Positions 1-11,275 of a stretch of DNA of 64,000 bases are shown piece by piece. Made by a program: the position numbers and the translations under genes. Numbering within the stretch: position 1 is the stretch's first letter; each line of letters begins with the position of its first letter. Below the pieces are notes generated by a model, which had not been told where the DNA came from, did not search any database, and saw nothing but the letters and a program-made list of their open reading frames with translations. The DNA is from Dactylorhiza incarnata (taxonomy: Eukaryota > Streptophyta > Magnoliopsida > Asparagales > Orchidaceae): contig JAWHQI010000075.1 in the NCBI GenBank assembly GCA_033032865.1, positions 3,038,001-3,102,000 of the forward strand. The letters run 5' to 3'.

Positions 1-740
1 CTCTCTTAATAATTTAGTTTAGGACTAGAAACGATGAAATTGGCTAGGGATAGGTTTAAACGAAATGGCAAAATGAAGAGATACTAAAATAACGGTGATG
101 AATTTTATACTCTCACCTTATTTGAATACGAAAATGTATATGTTTAGGAAAATAATGAATTTTATCCTCTTATTTTCCATGTCATATAATCTTTTTTAAA
201 ATTTCTCTTCAACCAAAAACCCAAATGTATATGTTTTAGATGTAATGAATTTTATCCTCTTACATCATGACATATAATATTTTAAATGATTTTGGGTGCA
301 TATATTTAGGAAATAATGAATTTTATCCTCTTATTCCCATGACATATGATCTTTTTTCTATATTTTTTTTATTTGCCAACAAAGGGTAAGAAATACTTCT
401 AGTTTATGAATTAAACTATTTTGAGAGCAATTTTTTTAGTGGAATGAAATTTCTTGAGATCTTAAAGTTAATAGAGAATATAATCAAAGTCTAGAGATGT
501 TTAGCCAATTTACCACAATGTGAAGCAATTTAAAATTAGAACGAAAAGTGGTGCTAAATTGATTCTCTAATCGAATTAAATACATAAAATGTTTTTTAAA
601 ACAAAATTACTTCAAATTTAAATTTAACAAATTCTGATAAAACAAAATATTAGCTAAATTAAAAATGTATGGCCTCATAATCAAACCTCAAACTAAATTT
701 CTAGAAAAATAAAAACAACAAGGCTAGGCGTATTTTTTAT
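1..740. other. AT-rich non-coding part of element A with degenerate repeats
   Basis: No coding sequence. The segment AATGAATTTTATCCTCTTA recurs near 153, 245 and 316, with a looser copy near 101. The first and last are followed by a second shared block, roughly ATGACATATAATCTTTTTT. Spacing is uneven (about 92 and 71 bp), so this is not a clean tandem array. From 370 to 740 I see only AT-rich sequence. By position it is the 3' non-coding region of A. Confidence 0.5.
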
Positions 741-760
741 TATTAATTTTAGAAATATTA

Positions 761-854
761 TTTCTTGGACATCCCGAGGGCTACCCCGTGAAGGGTTCAC
801 AAGGTGCTAGGAGCTGTGATTGGAGTTCAAGCCCAAAGCGCCCTTTCCAAGAAA
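761..854 (+). repeat. ~90-bp structured repeat, copy 1
   Basis: The ends are exact complements: TTTCTTGG (761-768) and CCAAGAAA (847-854). Inside are a hairpin with arms GTGAA/TTCAC (788-800) and a second with arms TTGG/CCAA around 820-836. The loop of the second contains GTTCAAGCC, which fits a pol III B-box, but no A-box is evident. The same segment recurs at 2338, 8461, 13045 and 40885, always on the + strand beside minus-strand elements. Function unknown. Confidence 0.6.
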
Positions 855-919
855 TTAGATTTTTATTAAATTAATTTTTTTTCTTTTTCCAATAAAAATT
901 AAAATGAACATTAAGCTAT

Positions 920-1090
920 ACCTTCATACTTAAAATTAAACATTGTCCCCAATGTTTAAAACTAAGTATGATGAACACTTGAAAGTAAATAAACGTAAAT
1001 AAGAAAGAAAATTCATGAAAATAAGATAAGCAAGGGGTGCCTCCCAAGAGCGCTTTCTTTTTCCCGTCTTTAAGCTAGACGGTTAGTGTT
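920..1090 (-). other. Conserved post-coding motifs of element A
   Basis: Read on the minus strand, about 1085-1036 carries AGCGCTCTTGGGAGGCA, and 965-930 carries ACATTGGGGACAATG followed by TTTTAAGTATG. The first motif also follows the gag-protease of element H (about 20830-20855, + strand) and the second follows its ORF-1 (about 34430-34470). In H they mark the ends of coding regions, so here they show that everything between A's short ORF and its 3' part is missing. Confidence 0.6.
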
Positions 1091-1166
1091 AGGTAAACGA
1101 AAATTAAAAAGAGAAGTGGACAGGCAACTCCCATAATTCACGCTTAGGTGAATGTGCCGATGTCAG

Positions 1167-2251
1167 TCACCCGGCTATTCCTCCGCTTAACATGTGATTC
1201 TCCTTTTGTCTTTGGTCTTGAATATGCAAATCCAAATCACCTATACATGCCTGCGGTGATTTGGATTTATAAAGATGAGCGGCATATGGATCATCAATTA
1301 TTTGGGGTAGCAACGACACATCTTCAACCTGAAAATTATTAGAGTGTAAAGAATCACAAATTAACGATTCAGAAAATTTTTTGCAAGGAGGAGGCACTTG
1401 CGAAAATATAAAATTAAGCTTCGGTTGTTCCTTTTCTAAAATAAATTTTCTTTAGGAAAATATAATGCATTACCAAGTGGAATAAAATTTTCGGGCACAA
1501 GATTTACCTGAATTTTCGGTTGATCTAAAATAGAAGAAAATTGCGAAAATTCATGACAAAGAACAAAAGATCCGGGTGAAGTAAGGGAAGAAACTTGTTC
1601 TTCTTCTATTTCATCCGGGGTGCCCATAACATTAAGAAAATCTTGGTGAGAAAATTTTTCTTCATCTTTGGTAAATGAAGTTATGGGATTACATGAAAAC
1701 ACATGTTCCTCCATAACTAAATTATCAAAAGATGGAGAAAACGCACTAGATGGAAAAATATGTTCCTCTAAATTTTGGGGCAAAGGATTAAATTGAATTG
1801 GTGGAAATTCCCCAAAATTAGAGCACGAAAATTGCGTCGCATAAGAAGAACAAAAATTCAGATCTAAAGATTTATCTTCATCGCTCTGAGAACTATCCGG
1901 GTGAGCTTGCCACCAAGAATAATCTACTTCGGGGCTAGAGGAAAAATTATTAAAAGCCAAAAAATTATTCTCGTGAAAATTAGAAAAAACATTTTCATCA
2001 AAGTTTGAAAAATTATATTCATGAAAAGAGGAAAAAATTTGATCGTAATTATTATCAAAATTATTTGCATAATATTGACAAAAATTATTTTCATAATAAT
2101 TATTATGAGAATATGAATGTAAATAACATTCCTCACTTTGATGAGGCGCACCACAATATTAACAACTATTTTTGTGGTTTCGTGCGGCTTCCAAAAGATT
2201 AACTTTGGTTTGAAGCTCAGCAACTTTGACGGCCAATTCAGATAAGTTCAT
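1167..2251 (-). pseudogene. Broken gag-like ORF with a zinc-knuckle-like motif (element A)
   Basis: Translation from the ATG at 2251-2249 gives a short heptad-like stretch (residues 3-22), then a CX2CX3HX4C cluster whose second residue is a TAA stop. The frame then runs on, rich in Asn, Tyr, Phe and Glu, and stays open to the stop at 1436-1438. A further stretch at 1397-1167 reads in another frame and contains a PPPC and a DDPYAAHLYKS segment, so there is also a frameshift. The zinc-knuckle-like cluster and the position right after LTR and primer site suggest a deleted Gag. I cannot identify the Phe/Asn-rich middle. It lies between the two structured repeats (761 and 2338). At least one nonsense change and one frame change make it non-functional as read. 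Confidence 0.5.
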
Positions 2252-2337
2252 TTAATAAAATAAAAAGAAAACAACCTTCACTTAAATGAATGGAATTTTA
2301 GTAAAAAAAATATTTATACATATTTTTTTCAAAAAGC

Positions 2338-2433
2338 GGGTGTCCCAGACTTCCCGAGGTCTACCCTGTGAAGGGTTCACAAGGTACTAGGAGATGCGAT
2401 GGGAGTTCAAGCCCAAATCTCCCTTTCTGAGAA
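2338..2433 (+). repeat. ~90-bp structured repeat, copy 2
   Basis: In A's leader, between primer site and ORF. The hairpin TGTGAA/TTCACA (2367-2381) is perfect. The terminal stem is CCCAGA (about 2344-2349) against TCTGAG with one mismatch, where copy 1 has different but also paired bases. The B-box-like GTTCAAGCC is present. Confidence 0.6.
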
Positions 2434-2561
2434 TTAAAATTATGCCTTTTAAGATTTATTAGTATTATTATTATTTTTTAAAAAAAATTAAGAGGAAGGG
2501 GTGAGAAGAAAGAGAACGATAAAATTAATAGATATTTCTTTTTTCGAAATATCAACCGTAT

Positions 2562-2579
2562 TCCCCAGCAACGGTGCCA
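2562..2579 (-). other. Primer binding site, tRNA-Asp type (element A)
   Basis: The minus strand reads TGGCACCGTTGCTGGGGA, which differs at two positions from the site in element H (TGGCGCCGTTGCCGGGGA), the exact complement of a plant tRNA-Asp 3' end. It lies 6 bp from the LTR edge, as in H. It fixes A's orientation. Confidence 0.85.
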
Positions 2580-3540
2580 AAAACTTGATGCGCAAAACTA
2601 TATCCGCAAATGACAACGACAAGTGTACCGTATCGAAAGTTGTATAGGTTTATAAAACCAAGGTCGTATTAGACTCGGGGCGGTTGAGTACTCTTACTTT
2701 AAGAAAGTCTCTATTATTTTATCAATAAATTTTTGAGTTAGATTTTGCAGAAGGAAAATTAAAATAAGATTAAACGTTAAGTAAAATGACTAGCACTCGA
2801 TCTTTGAATCACCTCGGAGATAAAAATAAGAAGAAAGAATAGAATCGCATTCTCTTACTAAAATAACTTTGACCGTGGGGATTCCTGAATTATGAACGTA
2901 CCTTGGGTCGAGGATATGCCCAACTGAGATTAGGAAATATCAACAGAATTCTCATTCTATAGTCGATAACCTAATACTCGCCTTACGAGGTGAATCCCGC
3001 TATTGGCTTTTTCTCCAATCCGGAAGGGTAACGTCGTCCTCTCTCGAGGATTGAATTCTACCCTTTTTTATCCTTGAGTGATCGATTCGTCTTACGAGCC
3101 TCTGGACTAACTAAAGATTGAAAACAAGAACAAGAATTATATATCGAAAATATAATCTCGTTATCTTAAAATTAAGGATAAATCTTAAGCTTTTTAGAAA
3201 AGAGAAAGAGCAATTCTAAATTACTTCAAAACTTTTATTATTCCTTAGATCATCTCGATCGAGTACTGATAATATTTTAGTTACTCATGGAGATGAAAGA
3301 ATCAAAATACATAAAGGAGTACATAATAAAATAAGAGGAGAATAAGAAGTTAAGAGAACTAATTTTATTGATTTGCAAATGAAAATTACAAATTAAGGAA
3401 TTGAGATTACGAACTAATTAATTGAGATTACAATAGTAAGAGTACAAATAAGTACAAGAACTACTTAAAACATGAAAATAAAACATGAAAAGAAGAGTCT
3501 AAGTCCTAAAAATTTGTCCTTGATCATCTGGAGAAGCGTC

Positions 3541-3550
3541 CTTTAAATAG
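3541..3550 (-). promoter_or_regulatory. TATA-like box in the LTR of element A
   Basis: The minus strand reads CTATTTAAAG directly downstream of the palindrome array, the same place as the TATA boxes in H's LTRs. Confidence 0.5.
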
Positions 3551-3564
3551 CGGAACAATTTGTT

Positions 3565-4030
3565 TTACACGCCCTTGGGTCACACCTGTGACCCTGGGGC
3601 ATGTAAGGTGCGCTATCTGCTGGGTGCGGGGAGGGCGTCGTCTGGCTTCAATGCAGTGTTACCTGCGCGTCACGCCCCTAGGTCACGCCCATGACCTGGG
3701 GTGTGTAATCTCTAAAATTTGCTGCTGGCGGTAAGCTTCGGCGGGAAGGAGCGTGGGGCGAGTCACGCCCGTGAACTGATGTCACGCCCCCTTGTCACCC
3801 CCATGACCGAGGGCGTGTAACTTTAATTGATGTGGCAGGCGTGTTCTGGGAGCAGGAGGCGGGTCATGGCCGTGACCATTGATCACACCGCCAGGTCACG
3901 CCCGTGACCTGGGGCGTGTACTTGGCAAATCATCACGGTATGCGCCCGGGGTGGTGGAATCCGGTCTGGAGAACATCTAGGCTGTCACGCCCCTTGGTCA
4001 CTCCCGTGACCTTGCGCGTGTACTTAGGAA
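3565..4030 (-). repeat. GTCACGCCC / GGGCGTGAC array in LTR of element A
   Basis: Repeated half-sites of the form GGTCACGCCC and the inverse, often paired as inverted repeats (for example near 3680, 3785, 3895 and 3985), with irregular spacing. The same word fills the U3 part of H's LTRs and a 0.7-kb part of H's interior. Confidence 0.7.
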
Positions 4031-4201
4031 ATTTTCTCAAAAGTGCCCAGAGAACCTGAAAATATTAATTAAATTTAAGTTAGTTCATGAAATCAAAAAA
4101 GGAAAGATTTATATGATATAATTCATATAGTTTTTATAATTTCATCATATTAAAAAAATATTAAAACTATATTAAAAGATGAGTGTATAAAGTACTCATC
4201 A

Positions 4202-5255
4202 AATGCGTAGATGCATTCAACTTTCTAAAAAAATAACTTATCAATTCTCCTGTTCTGGTGGCGCCAGATTGGTCCCTTCCATTTGAAAAAATGTGTAATG
4301 CGAGCGATATTGTGGTTGGAGCTGTACTAGGCCAATGCATTAATAAATATTTTCATCTGATCTATTATGCTTCTATCACGCTCACAGCCGCACAGGCTAA
4401 CTACACAACGACGAAAATGGAACTTCTTGTCGTGGTCTTTGCCTTCGATAAGTTCAGGCCCTACGTAACGCTTTCAAAAGTTATTGTTTTTACTGACCAC
4501 TCCGCCCTCAAATATCTTTTGGCCAAAGTTGATGCCAAACCCCGCTTGCTTCGATGGATCCTCCTTTGATAGGAATTTGACTTAGAGATCCGGGATAAGA
4601 AAGGGGCTAAAAATTTGGCGGCCGAGCACCTCTCACGTTTAGAACACCCCATCTCAGAAGTGCCCGTCGAACCCAAAATAGACAATAGATTCCTTAAGGA
4701 GCGCCTCTTAACTGTAAATCAAATAAAAACTTCTTCCACCCCTTGGTTCACAGACTACACAAACAATTTAGATGCGCAGGTCCTTCCGAAAGGTTTTTTG
4801 ACCCAGCAAAAGAAGAAATTCTTTAATGATTTGAAAAACTACTTTTGGGAGGACCCCTTTCTCTTTCGCGTCTGCGCGGACCAAGTAGTGCGGAGTTGTT
4901 TTTCAAGTGAGGAGGGTGCGCAAATTTTGCGACAATGCCATGAGGGGCTGGCCGGGGGGCATTATCAAGCCAACCAGACTACGCGGATAGCATTAGAAGT
5001 GGGCTTTTATTGGCCCACTCTATTTAAATGATCACAATTTTTGAGTAAATGAGATAGCTTCTAGCAGTCGGGTAACATCTCTCGTCGTGACGAGATGCCC
5101 CAAAACCTTTTTCTTGATGTGAAATCTTTATTTTGTGGGGCATAGATTTTGTAGGCCCCCTACCTTCTACTTTTAATAATCATTATATTTTAGTGGCGAT
5201 CGATTACGTATCTAGGTGAGCGGAAGTGCAAGCCCTCCCCACCAACGATGCGAGA
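4202..5255 (+). pseudogene. Athila-type gypsy pol remnant: RT end, RNase H, start of integrase (element B)
   Basis: The reading frame starts at the edge of element A, so its upstream part must lie left of the window. It shows the RT/RNase H junction with VAPDWSLPFEKMCNASD, then RNase H with FTDHSALKYLL near 4488-4520, the tether DKKGAKNLAAEHLSRLE and the integrase zinc-finger region around 4930-5020 (QCHEGLAGGHYQANQT). Stops occur near 4235, at 4567-4572 (two adjacent codons) and at 5029-5031. A frame change follows before the integrase core segment [22 protein letters not shown] near 5137-5205. It is broken at 5256 by solo LTR S1 and resumes at 6987. No other + strand pol in the window belongs to the Athila lineage. 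Confidence 0.85.
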
Positions 5256-5260
5256 ATCAT
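5256..5260 (+). other. Left TSD of S1 (ATCAT)
   Basis: It corresponds to GTCGT at 6987-6991 with two transitions. Taking one copy as the original target leaves the integrase frame open across the join. Confidence 0.6.
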
Positions 5261-5519
5261 TGAAAGGAGATTAGTTCATACAATATTTGTTAAAACTCTT
5301 GTTTAAGTTTGCTTTCAAAATAGGTGATATATATAAATATATATGATGTTTGCTGATTGCTGATTGAGAGATAAAATCAAACAGTATAAGCATATAAAAA
5401 TATCACAGCAATAGTGAGAAATAAAACAACAAGCAAACCACAAAATAAACAAGCATCTAGATGACACAAGATATATAGTAGTTCCCCTCAACTGGGTACA
5501 TCTACTCTTCTACCCACTG

Positions 5520-5700
5520 GTAGGAATCCACTAGGAGGTTGTTGATAAGGTGCCCTCACACCAAGGTGATTTTGATAAGGTGTCCACACACCAATGGGAG
5601 TTTTGATCAGGTGCCCAATTCACCTATAAGATTTTGATAAGGTGCTTTTAAACCAAGCTGCAGGTTTTTGCTAAGGTGGCCTGTCACCGGGAGTAAACTT
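5520..5700 (-). repeat. ~37-bp imperfect tandem units in S1
   Basis: Units share TTTTGATAAGGTGCC...CACCAA on the + strand. The blocks begin near 5545, 5570, 5602, 5635 and 5665, with the middle of each diverged. Confidence 0.6.
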
Positions 5701-6573
5701 TTGAAGGGAGATTTAACCCTTTACAAGGTAGGAAGGAGAAATAAAGAAAACAGAAAAGATTATGTAGTTCTTCTCTTTCTAAGAAGACACTTGAAGATCC
5801 TGATGAGATGTTCAGTTGGATCTTGATGATGATGTTGAAGAGCTCCCCCTGTCTGATATAATTATTGACAGTTTGTGGAGGCCTCTTCTGTTGATTTTAC
5901 AAAATCCTGTCTTCTTATGCAGTAATGATCCTGAGCAATTGATTGTGATTGGTGTCTCAGGATGAATGTGATCTGCAAGAAGGAGTTAGCAAAAAGAAGA
6001 TAAATAATAGAAGTTCTACATCTTCTTTTTGCTCCTCTGTATTTCTCTTCCTGTTCTTTTCTTCTTCTTCTTCTCTTATTCATGTACAGCAAGATGTAAT
6101 ATATATTCTATATGTAATATGAAATCTGTACATCAATATATATATATATGTATGTAATCTGTCGAGAGATAACAACTATATATCTATTCTGATATATATT
6201 ATCTGCTGTAATATATTCTGCTGTAATAAAGAATTGACTCCTGCTGTCGTGTAAAAGAGTTGTTGTCTTCTTTTCCTGGTCTAATTTGAATCCTTGCCGA
6301 CCAAAGAGTAAGGATATATTATCTCTTTCATTTCCCAGATCCTCGAGCAGATAACTTGTCGTGTTTAGCTTGCTGCAATGGCTCTATTAATTAATCCTTT
6401 TGCCAAACGGCTACAACATTAAATGCTTGCACGCTGTAATGTCAGAACAGCAATATATATAGATATATATAAAATAGAATAAATAAATATTGTTTTAATA
6501 AAGTCTGACAACATATTAGAATAAGAAATATAATATTTAGTCGAGCAAATATATATAAAATAAATGTTGCAGA

Positions 6574-6820
6574 AATTCGTCGACCTCAGCTCGTCATTCA
6601 TCGGGCTGAGCTCGCCAAATGATATTCTGAGCATTGATTTACTATTTCTGAACATCTGCTGAAATTCGTCGAGCGTTGTTCGAATTTTGTCGACCGTTGT
6701 TCAGATTTCGTCAACCGCTGCTTCCCTGTTGTAATTTGTCGAGCGCTGCTATAAAATAATCTGTTCGTCGATCGTCGTCCGACGAATGCTGAGCGCCGTT
6801 CGACGTTCGTCGAACGCAGC
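6574..6820 (-). repeat. TTCGTCGA array in S1
   Basis: About ten degenerate sites related to TTCGTCGAACG, including ATTCGTCGACC, ATTCGTCGAGCG, TTTGTCGACCG, TTCGTCGATCG and CGTTCGTCGAACGCAG (near 6803-6818). The same word occurs in C, E and I. Confidence 0.7.
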
Positions 6821-6986
6821 TAATATATGAAATACATTTCTTCTCTTATATTTCAGCCTATTATTTATATGTCTATTTGTAGCCTTCTTTCTTAATGATA
6901 TTTAATCTAAGTTATAAGATATATTATGATATAAACTTAGTCACTAAAGGTGGATCCTAACTCAAATCAAACCTAAGGTTCCAACA

Positions 6987-7103
6987 GTCGTCATTCATTT
7001 TCTAAAAAAAATATTTTCTCGCTTCGGCACGCCCCGCACATTAATTAGTGATAGGGGTACGCACTTCTGCAATGCCCAATTTACAAAATTTTTATCTAAA
7101 TAG
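6987..7103 (+). pseudogene. Integrase core fragment of element B, continued
   Basis: It continues the integrase begun in 4202-5255. The frame reads FSRFGTPRTLISDRGTHFCN around 7015-7075, the segment around the second catalytic Asp of a DDE integrase. The first five bases are the right TSD of S1. It ends at the insertion point of element D (7104) and must continue right of the window. Confidence 0.85.
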
Positions 7104-10100
7104 TGCAAGACCCCTTTTTTGCAACAAAACCTAGTCTTATGCCAAGAACCGCCGCTTTGCGGTGACACCATCACTCGGGAAGGTCGGCACTACAAAACGT
7201 CGATCCTGCTGGCCATATCGATAATAGAAGAAGAAAACTATAAACGAACAAGTAGAAGTTCAAGTCTACAAATCACATGCTATATATAATAAATGTCCAC
7301 AAGATATAACTGAAATAACAAAGGTTACAATAATAAAGGGCCCATGCCCTAAACATCATATCCTCACTACAGGGCCACTCGCAGAAGCAAACTGCTAATC
7401 ACTCACTGATTCTAAAACTGGTGCTCCTGTAATAGACTGTCCTGCCTCCATCTGCACCGACCTCTGGTGCTACTGCGTCTCCTCGATCCCCTAAAATGTT
7501 ATGGTCCACCAACCGTTAGTCAAAAATACTAAGCCTTATGTTCCCAACCCCTCCCCCAATGGCTCCTAGGCACCGTGTGGGAGGATGAAGCGGAGGACAT
7601 CAAGGGGTATAAAACAAAGCAGATGATGGCAGATCTGTCTACAGGAAATGTCTACAACTACACATGTGTATATAGATAATTGAAGCAGTAATATGAAGCA
7701 TGGTAAAGAGTAAGTAAAGAGGTTATGCAGTAGAAAAAGTAACCATTGATTTATAGGAATGCCCATACAAACCTATAGATCAAGGGGTCATTTAGTAACG
7801 CCTATTGTATTAAAAGTCCCAAAACCAATTTATACGATATGGGTAGGTGTTAAATGCAATGCTTATGCCAAGACATGCAGAGTTATGCATTTTATGCTAT
7901 GTTCACACAAGTGCAACTCACACACTTCGACTTTATGCTCACAGACCTTTAGTTCCCTCTTTTTGGAGCTGGCAAGACTCCCAGGATACTCCCGTAGTGT
8001 AAAACAGAAGAGGTGGGTTGGGCCTCGCCCACCTCTAGGTTGGTATTCACACTACCTAACCTAGACCTATCGTATGCCTCAACGCAAAACCGCAGAGCAT
8101 CTTCGTACTCTTACTGGCTGTACCACCATACTTTCATGGCTAAGTGCAAATTCCACACTTGCCGAGTCAACATATTGACGTCGGTGTGAACGGCTGTCCA
8201 ATACCGAAGACCCACCACCTTTATGCACATGCAAACATGTTGACCATCTATCTCTGAGCCATAAGCTCCTTAGAATAACCCGTCCGTCACAATAACCTTC
8301 TGAGGCACCGGTTCGCTGGACTAACCCATTCGTACCAACAAACATCGAGCCTACCGCTCATAAGACCAAACTAACTAACCTCCCATAACTACGTTGTGTG
8401 GGTGTGCATATTATTAAGTTAATATTTTACAACATCTTACTCCTACAATTTACAGTTAATCTTGGACTTCCCGAGGACTACACTGCGAGAGGCTCGCAGC
8501 GGTACTAGGAGATCTGATGGGGTGACACCCCAAGGCTCCCTTTCTCAAGACACTTAATGTTATTGGTATCTACCCATATGCATAGCCATCTTATCGTTTC
8601 ACTTGAATTAACCCTAGGTGGTTTATGACTCTCTAGGGGAAAGGCAATTTACCGTGAATCCCGAACACAAGTTTACCCTTAACTCACCAAGCACACTCTC
8701 ATCACCTAAACCCCTTTTTGGTGACCTTAAATCTCTTCAACTAGGCTAGGTACACCAAATATCTTCCATTCCAACCTACTGGTCTTCAATTTAGTCAATT
8801 TTATAGTTTTACTATATGCAGACCAATTGAGTTATATGAGCTATAAGAGAGGAGATACTCCAAATATTCACCCAAATGACTCAAGACACTTACTGGAGGT
8901 CTATCATGATGTTATAAGACTAAATCCTGAGAATTATATTTTTCCTTATTTATTGATATTTAGTATAATTTTCCTCAACACTGACCCAGTATGAAATTGA
9001 ACATGAAGTATAAAATCCTCTTATGATATAGCCTCCACAAAATTTTGGAAAATCTATGGTGTCAAAATAACTACAAACACCTAAGACCAAAATTTTACAG
9101 TAAGTTATTGGCCTCCAATTATAACATTAAGTAATTATCCAAAATTGGAAATTAAAGAAGGAACCACCAAAAATACTTGTCCAAAAATTATGGTAAAATT
9201 ACGAGATCTTTATATTGATCGGAAAAGTCTACAGACTAAATTTCATAATTTATCATAACTAATTAGTCACATGAATAAATATTCCAAGTAAATCCATACT
9301 AGGGTAAATTGTGAAGTAACCTACCGATAAATAATTCCAAAAATTATACAAAAATTCACAGAGCTTTCTAATGCCCTAATATGTCTTACCACCAAGTGTC
9401 ACAATTTTCCAAAGATTATTTGGCCCACATTTATTTATCATAATCCTAAGATAAAATAGATGACTTGTGAATGAAGTACTAATTAAATCAATTCAAAAAT
9501 TACACAAAAATTACCAGAGGTCTATATCGTGATTTTATGTAATCTGTTAAACTTTCATCAACATCCAAGATAATTTGAGCATGTAAATTTCTTTTATAAG
9601 AAGGTTCCCTAAAATAGTTATAACCTAAATCAGAGGGGATAAGTGTTCCTAAAATTCTCATAAAATTTCGTAGGGCATATTTACATCCTGTGAACACATC
9701 TACTAAGTTTCATGACCATTCAAGGAAATATGACCCTATGTCCTTCACAAGGCTTAAAGTGCAACCCTAATGTTTGAACTAGGGTCCTAGGGCATATCCA
9801 CCCCAAATTACTCATGGGGGTGTCATATGTGATCCTAAACCAGCGGCCAAAGTTTCACATCACTTTGATGAGATTTGACCACCTAATTCCATCATGTGCA
9901 CTTTTGACCTAGTTTGACCAAACTTGGGTTAACTAATTACCCAATCAAATCAGTCCCAATTGGGATGAAATTTTTTCCAGGGTCATATAATAACCCTAAA
10001 AAGCATCCACCAAAATTTGGATGGGATTGGAGGCCATTAGATGCTATAATTAATTAATATATGGATTATTAAATTTTTACAAAAACCTTAGAAACATGTT

Positions 10101-11275
10101 CTCCAAAAATTCGCATCTTTGGATATGTTAAGGGAGTAGGTACAAATAGCCTATGTTTCAATTTTCAAGTCAATATCATTTCCCAATCAAAAGTTATTCA
10201 AGAAATATTGGATGTCCTATCCTAGGGACCAGTCCCACAAAAATGACCCTATGGGGAGCTACAGTGCTCCTTTTGGGCTGGAACCAATTTTAAAATAAAG
10301 TAGACTCCAAGGAATACAACTTTGTTGTTGACCACTTTTTCTGTAGAGGGTTCTAAGTATTTTTAATATTTAATTCTAAGTGCTGCCAGTAAAGGGACAA
10401 AAAAATACAATACATAAGGATTTATATCATTTGATTCTGCATGAATCCTGAAGCAAATCATGTGGCAGCTGGTCATGTTCCTCCTTCAGCCAAGGGTGGA
10501 GATTTCCACGACCTGTAGCCTATCTACCTTGGTTTTCCCGGCCACCCACACCCCTCCCCGCCCGGCCAATGCCACCAACACCTTCCTTGAGGTGGTGGCC
10601 GGTGATGGGAGGTCTTGGCCGGCCGGTGGTGGCGGAACCGGTGGTTTTGGCAAGAAGAAAATCTCCAAAAAATGGAGATTTTGGCCAGTTGCATTGGGGA
10701 CCAATTGGCCCCAATCCTTGTCGAATTTAGATGTAGATCTATCCATAGGAGAAGAGGAGATGAACCAGACCTGTGTGGAGGGTTGATTCCTTGCCGATTG
10801 GGTGGTCCTCCATGGTCGATCCAAAGCTTTAGGTGTCATGGAACTTCTAAACCAAGTTGCCAAATCTCTCCAAGTAAATGGGGGAAACCACTACTCTCAG
10901 TCCTCTGAAGCTTTTAAAAGGATCAATTTGAGGAGAGGAGGAGCCACCACCTTGATTCCACCATTAATGGCCATTAAGCCTAATTTCGGCCATGGTGAAA
11001 ACCTCCCAATTCAGCCCCCATGTGGACTGGAAAAAACCCTAAACTTCTTGTAACAGCCAGAGGATATGAATCCCCATCAATTGGCACAACAATTAGCCTC
11101 CCTTGGCCATGAATGTCATTACTCCACTCTTTCTCTCTCCGCCAATTTTGGGGAAAAAGGTGTTTTCTCTCTCCTGGTGGAATTCTCTGAAATTGAATGG
11201 TCAATTCAGTAACTCCAAACCCCATTAGTTAGTGGACCACCTCAATTGGGTCTAGCCCAAGTGGATTAGGCTTGA
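7104..11275 (-). repeat. Element D 3' LTR, left part (4172 bp)
   Basis: It starts TGCAAGACCCC on the + strand, matching the start of C's LTR at 11276 (TGTAAGACCCC), and follows that LTR throughout with indels. The remainder is at 45988-46613, giving a full LTR of about 4.8 kb. Candidate TSD on the left: AATAG (7099-7103); the right one is outside the window. The structured repeat lies at 8461. At the place where C's LTRs carry the TTCGACGAA array, D instead has unrelated sequence near 10390-10480. Short ORFs here overlap on both strands and have no recognisable domain, so I call no gene. Confidence 0.85.
8461..8550 (+). repeat. ~90-bp structured repeat, copy 3 (D LTR)
   Basis: The closing stem is CTTG/CAAG. 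The first hairpin TGCGAG/CTCGCA (8484-8498) has two base pairs changed on both sides relative to copy 2. The second hairpin TGGGG/CCCCA (8518-8532) is perfect. This is the best folded copy in the LTR lineage. Confidence 0.65.

Larger units (their letters stand above)
1..4201 (-). mobile_element. Element A: non-autonomous Athila-like gypsy, partial
   Basis: The element reads on the minus strand. From right to left come a 5' LTR (2586-4201), a primer site complementary to tRNA-Asp (2562-2579), a short broken gag-like ORF (2251 to about 1167), and two short motifs that also occur in element H after its coding regions (near 1036-1085 and 930-965). The 3' LTR lies beyond the left edge. No protease, reverse transcriptase or integrase can be read, and the distance from primer site to the post-coding motif is only about 1.5 kb, so it cannot have encoded its own pol. 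It sits inside the pol of element B, which resumes at 4202. The LTR (1616 bp) matches element H in length, primer type and palindrome array, so I place it in the same lineage. The left TSD is outside the window; the right flank begins AATGC. Confidence 0.8.
2586..4201 (-). repeat. 5' LTR of element A (1616 bp)
   Basis: On the + strand it runs from TGATGCGC to ACTCATCA, so the minus strand has the usual TG...CA ends. The length equals that of H's LTRs (1620 and 1619 bp), and both share a GRTACACTTG segment near the 3' end. In transcription order it has an AT-rich start, the palindrome array (about 4025-3570), a TATA-like box (3541-3550) and the R/U5 part. The 2600-3540 part has no gene. Confidence 0.85.
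5261..6986 (-). mobile_element. Solo LTR S1, copia-like, 1726 bp
   Basis: It runs from TGAAAGGAGA to GGTTCCAACA, so the minus strand starts TGTTGGAACC, as copia LTRs often do. It has no internal region. About 5520-5700 holds four or five imperfect ~37-bp units around TTTTGATAAGGTG, which in transcript sense are GGCACCTTATCAAAA units. About 5860-6100 is a pyrimidine-rich stretch, 6120-6560 is AT-rich with TATATA runs, and 6574-6820 carries the TTCGTCGA array. The transcript-sense layout (array, AT-rich part, tandem units near the end) resembles the SIRE-type LTRs of E and F, so I guess that lineage. No coding sequence. Confidence 0.7.

Noticed and set aside
761..854. tRNA gene or tRNA-derived SINE
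   Set aside because: A B-box-like word exists in two copies, but there is no A-box, anticodon arm or T-run terminator, and the LTR copies lack the B-box word.
2005..2202. 65-codon + frame rich in Asn and Tyr
   Set aside because: Antisense shadow of the broken Gag-like ORF of A.
3565..4030. Possible CRISPR array
   Set aside because: Irregular spacing, palindromic units of variable length, plant LTR context, no cas genes.
8461..8550. Hammerhead ribozyme (CTGATG seen)
   Set aside because: The core does not match: no CTGANGA followed by stem II and GAAA.
10460..10863. Overlapping + and - frames of about 100-125 codons in D's LTR
   Set aside because: GC-rich LTR stretch, no domain, frames overlap on both strands, and the homologous parts of C's LTRs break the frames.
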